The notes under the pieces are model-generated. The model was not told the origin of the DNA. It made no database searches and was given only the letters and a program-made list of their open reading frames with translations. From Rhea pennata (taxonomy: Eukaryota > Chordata > Aves > Rheiformes > Rheidae): a stretch of DNA of 64,000 nt. Position 1 is the stretch's first letter, and each line of letters opens with the position of its first letter. The position numbers and the translations under genes were made by a program. This document shows positions 57,801-64,000 of the stretch, piece by piece. The DNA lies in assembly GCF_028389875.1 (NCBI RefSeq), contig NC_084669.1, forward strand, positions 30,058,567 through 30,122,566, written 5' to 3'.

Positions 57801-60745
57801 TGATATTCTTGACATAACGAGCAGCATCTGGGGGGACTGAGGTGAGTTCGTTATTGTGTAAATCCAGAAGCCTTAGCTGGGGCATGTCAGCAAGGGCTTC
57901 CCAGGGAAAAGATACTAAGTCATTTCCATCCAGCCTCAGCTCCTGTAAGCGACGGAGGCCCTTGAAGGTGATCATGCTGAGGCTGGCCAGGGAATTATAG
58001 GGCATCCAGAGGTACTCCAGGTTGTGGAGTGAATGCAAGGCTTCCCCTGGCACTCTTCTGATGGCTGTCTTTTCTATCCGAAGCTTGGATGTATCTACAG
58101 GAATATTCACAGGCGTGAGAGTCATTTCAGGGTCATTACACAGCACAGTCCTGGTGGGGAAATGCAAACACAAATAATGACTTCCTTATATTTTGAAACA
58201 TTTTTACTTTAATACAAGATTTTGATCTACCTTTTTTTTTCATGAGCCTTATTCTCTTCATATCTTTCTTACGTCTATATATCACCACTACAATTACATT
58301 AACTTGCAATAATTTGCAAATACATAGGCCTTTGGGAAGTACTGCAATGTTCTGCCTCCGTTGGACTGGTATGAGTCTGAGTCCAACATCTACAATGTTC
58401 CTTCTTTCTTTCTTTCAATATTTTAGAGTATTTATGACAGACAGCATTTATATATTCAACAGTAGATGCTAGTTCACATTTTAAAAAAAAGATCCATAAA
58501 TTGGGCAATAAAAACGTATTAAAAGTTTCGCTGAAATGTGGGATGGGAAGAAGTAACACAGATTAAACACAGCACAAGATCTCTGGTTCATGAAACAAAG
58601 ATCAGAAAGCCAACTAACAACTCACTGGAAATGTACTACAGCAAGCCTTGCTTTACTATGAAATAGTCTGGAAGTTGTGCAGAGATGGAGCAGTTCATTT
58701 CACTGCAGCAATGTACAATTAAGAGAGCGAAAGCACAGAAAATTAACTCTTTGGAAAATGCTATGCTAAAAGCAGAGCAGATTTGTGTAATTAAACTGTT
58801 CCTTCTAATTTCTGATCTCTAGATGTCAAATCCTGAAAATCCTATGCTGTATTTTTTGCAGCCTTCGCACACAAAAATATGACTCTGACTTCGCCAAGAT
58901 GTGGAATTGTAGGTAACCATGAGGAGTGAAGGGAGACAAAATAGACCTCTCAAACTGAGCTTTAATTTGCCTATCAGCAAAGAGAGAAAGGTAAATTCTT
59001 AACAAAATAGAAAGCTACCTTGCAAAAGGTAACAGGGTCAGATAGGCATGTTCCACTCCACATGTTAAACAAGGTATTGCAGGGAATGTAATGTGATCAG
59101 TCAAGTACCATTTTCTTATCACACGGCTTTGCTGATAAATAGAATATTGCAAAGCTGCCAAACTAGATTGGTTTTGGCTGAAAGCAATTATTCCTCTACT
59201 ATCAGCAAAAATAAATAACATCACTGAACTGCTCATGCAAGTTTCCTGGAGTTAAATGGTTTTTGAGCTTTCAGCTAAAATTGTTAATTTATAATCAAAA
59301 CACAGTATATTACTTTCATCTAGCACTTTTAATGTGGTTTTAAGTCCTGCCCATCTTCAGCTGAAGGTTGAGATATTGAGGAAGAACAAAAGGTACAAAA
59401 TAAGAAAAGTCAGAAATCTTCTTTCAATATAACATTTTTTGTGTAGGCATGACACAGAAATCCCAATAGAGACACTATTACTGTAAAGCAGTGTGCTCTA
59501 ATGCTTCTCTTCATGTCCCTAAACTATGTCAGTGAGCACTAAACAATTAATCTATGAGATAATCTCCCTCTGCTAGTGAGAAATATGAATCATAATGCAG
59601 AAAAAATTGTGGCATTATGTTCCTTAGGGGACCTATGGGCATTAGCTCTTTTATGTATCTTCTAAAAGACACTACAGCTTTTTCCATTCACTGAAAGGAA
59701 ATTTCACTGGGAACTATGACATTTATGGAGTAATAATAGGCTGTCTCGCTATTGCATTCCTTTTTAAAAATTATGGACTACCTGTTTCTCTACCATGCTT
59801 CTGCCTGGGAACACTTTTGGTATTAAATCTATATAGCACCACAGAAGAGATGAGAAAGTAGATCCATTTCATGAGGACCCAAAATAGACAGGACAGCCTT
59901 TCATTCCTGTATTTGATCTCTGGAAAAAAATATTTCTTCCAAAGGAGTTTGCAAATACTCTCTGTCACAAAATCTGTTCTACTGTGAATTGCACATAATA
60001 AAAATTTAGCCTGTATTTTATTAAATCAAAGTACTGTCCGTCTAATGGTACCGCACTCCAAAACTGATGCCCTTCTGGTCTTGTCATCTTTTTCACCTGG
60101 AAGTTTCTAGTCTGTGAACTGTCTTAGCTTCTTCTTCTTATCTGTCCATTTGCTTCATTCTCATCTAGGATCTATTTCTAACTGTAAAAACTCCAACTGA
60201 AGAATTTTTTAAGTAAATAGAATGGATTGCAGTTTCTGATACCACAATATAAGTCAAACCTAGTTGCACACAGGAACAAACCAGCAGAGCAGAATAAAAT
60301 CTTAACCAGCATTTTCAACATGAATATATAAGAAGAAAATTTTGTTTAAATTGTATTCCTTTTTGCCTTTGCAGCACTGGTAATTATGGTCATTCTGTTC
60401 TTGCAGAGGAGATGCCCAAAAGCTTTCTCTGAAATCAGCTTACTGTGTTTTCAGAAGCTAATCCTCTGCAAATAAAGCTAGAGTGCAAAGTGACTGGAAA
60501 AATAACAGACATGAAGTCTGGTCACAGTATTTTCTCCTCCAAGCATCCTCACCGAGCAGAACAAACAAGAACCTAGCAATAAAAGAAACAACAACAACCC
60601 CCCTCTGGAGAATATCAGCATACCTGGTTTTTGTTCCTTCGCTGAGACTATGGAAGGTGCAGCTACACTGAGATGGACAAGAGCCGCTAGCCCGACGTAG
60701 CCCTCCAAAGACTAAGCAGCAGACCAAACCCACCGTGATCCACAT
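50831..60745 (-). CDS. LRIT1: LRIT1 (PAL), photoreceptor leucine-rich repeat / Ig / FN3 membrane protein, complete
   Basis: LRIT1 is a photoreceptor synapse protein; in mouse it affects cone-to-bipolar signalling and interacts with mGluR6. Coding exons on the minus strand are 60,745-60,624, 58,150-57,684, 54,602-54,297 and 51,816-50,831. They sum to 1,881 bases, 626 residues plus stop (human 623). A signal peptide (about 1-21) leads to the LRRNT CPSQCSC, then LRRs ([44 protein letters not shown]), LRRCT from DNPWVCDC to Cys251, an Ig domain (Cys275-Cys328), a Ser/Thr/Asn-rich linker, FN3 at about 430-515, and a membrane helix at about 528-550. The basic tail contains SNRLLSARSSVDSEA and ends NEYFC, as in human. 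Junctions are all GT-AG. The ATG at 60,745 is chosen over upstream GTG codons because the signal sequence follows at once. Confidence 0.97.
51817..54296 (-). other. LRIT1 intron 3
   Basis: Non-coding. The minus-strand frames at 52,000-53,600 show no family features. Confidence 0.85.
54297..54602 (-). CDS. LRIT1: LRIT1 exon 3: LRRCT and first half of Ig
   Basis: The acceptor is ttttgacag|gt. It runs from LQDNPWVCDCSLYEMVHF through RSLAGVFFSQVELRKC and LLRCGTTGVPIPELSWRRA to NGT g|gtgggt. Confidence 0.96.
54603..57683 (-). other. LRIT1 intron 2
   Basis: Non-coding, with the GTTT repeat at 54,683-54,715 and a short CA run near 55,880. No other gene was recognised. Confidence 0.85.
54683..54715. 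repeat. (GTTT)n microsatellite
   Basis: About six GTTT units flanked by T-runs in LRIT1 intron 2. Confidence 0.9.
57684..58150 (-). CDS. LRIT1: LRIT1 exon 2: leucine-rich repeats
   Basis: After ttccccaccag comes g act gtg (T-V-L-C-N-D). It encodes KLRIEKTAIRRVPGEAL and all LRRs and ends IIL g|gtaaga. RTAIRRVPGEA is shared with human. Confidence 0.97.
58151..60623 (-). other. LRIT1 intron 1
   Basis: Non-coding, AT-rich; nothing recognised beyond splice signals. Confidence 0.85.
60624..60745 (-). CDS. LRIT1: LRIT1 exon 1: signal peptide and LRRNT
   Basis: MWITVGLVCCLVFGGLRRAS begins the signal peptide, followed by CPSQCSC and the end EGTKT plus two bases (acc ag|gtatgc). Arg41 is split by the intron. 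Confidence 0.95.
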
Positions 60746-63700
60746 CGTTGTTACCTGCACATGAGAAGGACACCTAGATACTAGACAAAGTAAACGGTTT
60801 TGCCTTTTGTTTTATCCATTGACTGGTCACATCTTGTTAACTCCCTTTCGTTTTCAGCCACGCAGTGATCTTCCAGCCCTCGCTGAGTCCATCAGATAAA
60901 AAAGGATAGGCAGGGATTAGGGATGGGGACTTGAGTTATTTTCATGAAGGTGCTTATTGCTTCCTGGAATCATACTGACAGCATTTCTTCCCTTAGGGAG
61001 CCATATCAAACCAGACTACTCAGGAAATCTGTGACTCTTACATGAGAAAAAACAAACATATTTTTGGGGTTCCTGCATCAGAGGCAAGATAAATGTTATC
61101 TGATCAGGAATTAGAAATAATTTACTTTCTTACATTGATTTGGGGAATAATTTTAAAAGAATTTCTCGCGTTACAGGAATTTAAGCCTCCTAGATAGGAA
61201 TATTGAAAATATATAGCAAAATTTTTCTTTTATTTCAAAACTCCTGGTTCAGTCATGTAACTAACTGTTGGCAACATGTCTATATTAATAAATGAAGAAT
61301 AAACAGAAAATACACATATATCCCAGTTTATATCAGAGCTAGCACATGACTGAAGGACTGACCACTATGATTCCATTTGCTGATATGCCCAAAGGAGGAA
61401 CTATTTTTTGGCACCACCATCTTAACTAAGATACAGGAGAGCTTCAGGAACACTGAGTAAAACTCAGTTCTATCTTTACGACAACTCAGTTCTGGGTGTC
61501 AAACTATTTTTATCCACATCTTTTTGAGATAATGGCTTCTTATTTATCAGCAAAGACACTCATAATAGAAAAGCTGACTCAGAAGATATGTGTTCTCAAC
61601 AGTCTTCAGCTAACTCCAGAGAATGCAATACATGTCAGAGAAGAAGAGCCCAAATATGCACAAATATAACACATGAGAGGTTGCTATTTTAGATGGAAGC
61701 AGAATCAGATTCATAATAACAAGGCTATCTCATGCTTATAAAGCAATTATTTTCTGTTGAATGGGAAAGTATATAAACCACTCTCACAGCAGTTGTACAA
61801 CACTCCCCTAAAAGTCAAAATCTTTGGAGAAGCTAATAGCTGATTACTTTCAGCCTGATCAGACTGCTTCTCCCTGCAACTTGACAGCTACACTGCATTA
61901 TATCTTTGCCAGAAAATATAACCCTTACATCAGACATGAAACAGAGAAGGTAAAAAGTAATGGAAATGAGGAGTGATTGAATGGACCCAAACAGCTAACA
62001 ATAAAGCACTAACCAAAAACTACTCTTTCAGAGATACTTTAGGAAAATGTTTCTCTTTTAGTTCCTTAACTCTGGAAAGCCTCTGTGTCCAGCATAGTTA
62101 CAGGGTGAGCCCAAGATGCCCTACTATCTTTTAAAACAGGAGCAATTCTAGTTAACTCCTGGATCCCATTAACTCAATGGGAATTTTGCCATCAACTTCA
62201 TCCAGAGAAATGAGGTGTGGGATAAAAGGTAGCTGACTGCAGTAGAAACCACGTGGCATTCCTGTGCGAGCCCCCATTTGCCTTTCACCACCAGTCACTT
62301 CCATCTCACTTCCCACCTTTCCCCTTCTTTGCCTATGGTCAGAGGAGAAGGGGGAAAAAAGTAAAACCACAAAGATTTTCTCTAAAAATTTGGTTTTCTT
62401 AGATCTTAATTGTAGTCACATTGGTCAGAGTTTCTTCTGACAGTGTTTTGAAGAAGCCATGGCTCTTTTTCTCACCTCTTGTGGGTAACCATCCAAATTC
62501 AGATTTTCCTGGGAGATCTTCTCTGGGAGAGAACTACAACACCACTTTTTCGGATGGCTGGTTGTACCTACAGCTGCCCCATCTGCACAGACGCTAACTA
62601 TAAGAGCTGCTATAAAGTCAAGGAAGAAATAGGAACAATTTAGGCCAGAAAGCCTTTGGAGTTAAAAAAAAAAATACAGATATTTCAACATGCAAAGCTT
62701 CCATCCGAGAACAGTATGAAAAACAAATGTGTTTTGAAGAGCTCCTACAGATATTACTCCTTAAAACTCAAGTCTTCTCTGTGCTTCCCTGCACATAGAG
62801 AAAGCATGAAAGGCTGATGAAAGTTATGCAGATGCCTGGATCTCTATATAGCTTTAAGGTGTCTTCTAGAACTCAAATCTTTGAGGGTCCTAAGGAGTAG
62901 GGCATTCATGCCATCCAACCATACACAGCCAAATCAGATCCCTAACAAAAGACTAATCTCTCTAGGTTTCCTAGGTAGTTGTAGAGACAGAGAAGATTTT
63001 CCAGAATAAGTATAACAACAAGTGGACGATCTGAGTTGCCTTTTGCTAAAGTTTCTCTCTCTTCGCATTGACAATAGAATTTAGGGAGCCCAATTTCCCA
63101 CAGGAGTTGGATGTAGAAGACAAAGTGGTGTGCAGGAATACCCTTACATTTCCATGTTTTCCCATTGTCACCTGCTTTCCTGCCCAGGCCGAGGATCAGT
63201 GTGTGCAAGGAGAATTCCCTGTGGACTAAACTGCTAGCTGAAGTAGCTTCAACTCTGGAGTACATCTGCCACGGCTCCTTTCCTACAATGCTTCCTGTTG
63301 CAGATCTGTTGCTTTTGTTTTTCAAAGAATCAGAAGTAACAAATCAGAAGTGCATGAATAGCATAACAGTCGTAAGTACAAATTACCTGAATGTTAATTA
63401 GTATGTTACAGGAACAGTATAGGTGTTTCTAATAAAAAATGCTCACCAGGATTGCTGGTGTATAAATGTTTTCATACAGAATTTATCTTATGTTCTTCAG
63501 TAGAATGAAATTTCACTGCTAATTTTTCTATAATTCTGAGTAACAAACTCTTAGAAAATCAAGGTAATTTAGATGTGGCTTGGGGATAAATATTAAACAG
63601 ATATTTTAGAGTTTTGCATAAGCTTGTTTCACTAGTAACTGTGGTAATTAATTAAGGTTTGTAGAAATCACTTACTGAGAGGATGGCCCAAAGGACTATT

Positions 63701-64000
63701 TTTCTCCATGCTATTTTCACATCCTACATTTATTGTTGTTCAAAGAGAAACTCAGGTATCTCATTATCTATTTCTGAAGAGATGAGAACATGATGCAATG
63801 CCACTCATTAAATGTCTGTAGTCATTTTCTCTTTGACTTCCATTAGGTCCCATTTCTAGTTGTAATGATTTCTCAGTTCCCTTAATGATCTCCAAGCTAA
63901 GACCAAGATCATTGTTTTGTTTAGTGCACTCCTTGCTCAATGAGCCTTGCTGCCCAGATGCTCTGCTTCAGCTCAATATTTGCAACATTGACTGAAACAC
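60746..64000. other. Region upstream of LRIT1
   Basis: It should hold the LRIT1 promoter and 5' UTR near 60,746-61,000. I looked for an RGR first exon, expected next in the mammalian order, and found none; it may lie beyond 64,000. No gene or named repeat was recognised. Confidence 0.7.
60913..60920 (-). promoter_or_regulatory. CRX/OTX-type site upstream of LRIT1
   Basis: GGGATTAG on the + strand is CTAATCCC on the gene strand, a full match to the photoreceptor homeobox core (C/T)TAATCC. It lies about 170 bases upstream of the LRIT1 ATG. A short motif alone is weak evidence; the known retinal expression makes it plausible. Confidence 0.4.

Noticed and set aside
60746..64000. RGR first exon expected next to LRIT1
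   Set aside because: No opsin-like start or helix sequence was found on either strand; it is probably outside the window.
1..64000. CRISPR arrays, prokaryotic operons, integrated viruses or tRNA/rRNA genes
   Set aside because: No spaced direct repeats, no operon structure, no viral genes and no recognisable tRNA or rRNA; the window is vertebrate nuclear DNA.
1..64000. Avian CR1 LINE 3' ends
   Set aside because: I looked for the typical CR1 tail octamer repeats and the preceding conserved stretch and did not find a convincing copy; older fragments could be missed by eye.

Overview
The window is vertebrate nuclear DNA, most likely from a bird; another sauropsid is possible. It has intron-split genes with GT-AG junctions, modest intron sizes, few recognisable interspersed repeats and very GC-rich terminal exons. 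It carries the conserved retina cluster CDHR1 - LRIT2 - LRIT1, in the same order and orientation as I recall for human chromosome 10q23 (where RGR follows LRIT1). I assigned the genes by reading exons across splice junctions and comparing the proteins with the mammalian family members as remembered; no database search was possible.

Layout. Positions 1-35,030 hold most of CDHR1 (photoreceptor cadherin) on the + strand. Fourteen coding exons run in frame from the end of cadherin repeat 1 to the stop, about 760 residues. The signal peptide and first ~100 residues lie left of the window. The large last intron also holds a second in-frame, stop-ended transmembrane exon (33,562-33,786) that aligns without gaps to the canonical transmembrane exon. 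Positions 35,031-39,593 lie between the convergent 3' ends of CDHR1 and LRIT2 and are rich in CpG patches, CRE-like sites and homopolymers. LRIT2 (43,165-39,594, - strand) has three coding exons and 580 codons, including a short signal-peptide exon. Positions 43,166-50,830 are intergenic and contain the likely LRIT1 3' UTR. LRIT1 (60,745-50,831, - strand) has four coding exons and 626 codons. Positions 60,746-64,000 are upstream of LRIT1; a CRX-type site lies about 170 bp from its start codon, and no further gene was recognised.

How the genes work together. All three products are single-pass membrane proteins with extracellular adhesion domains, known from photoreceptors or their synapses. 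CDHR1 acts at the base of the outer segment where discs form. LRIT1 acts at the photoreceptor synapse. LRIT2 is its close paralogue with the same architecture: LRRs, Ig, FN3, one membrane helix. LRIT1 and LRIT2 share intron phases and nearly identical domain positions, which fits a tandem duplication. No prokaryotic, viral or CRISPR-like system is present. The most notable observation is the duplicated CDHR1 transmembrane/tail exon.
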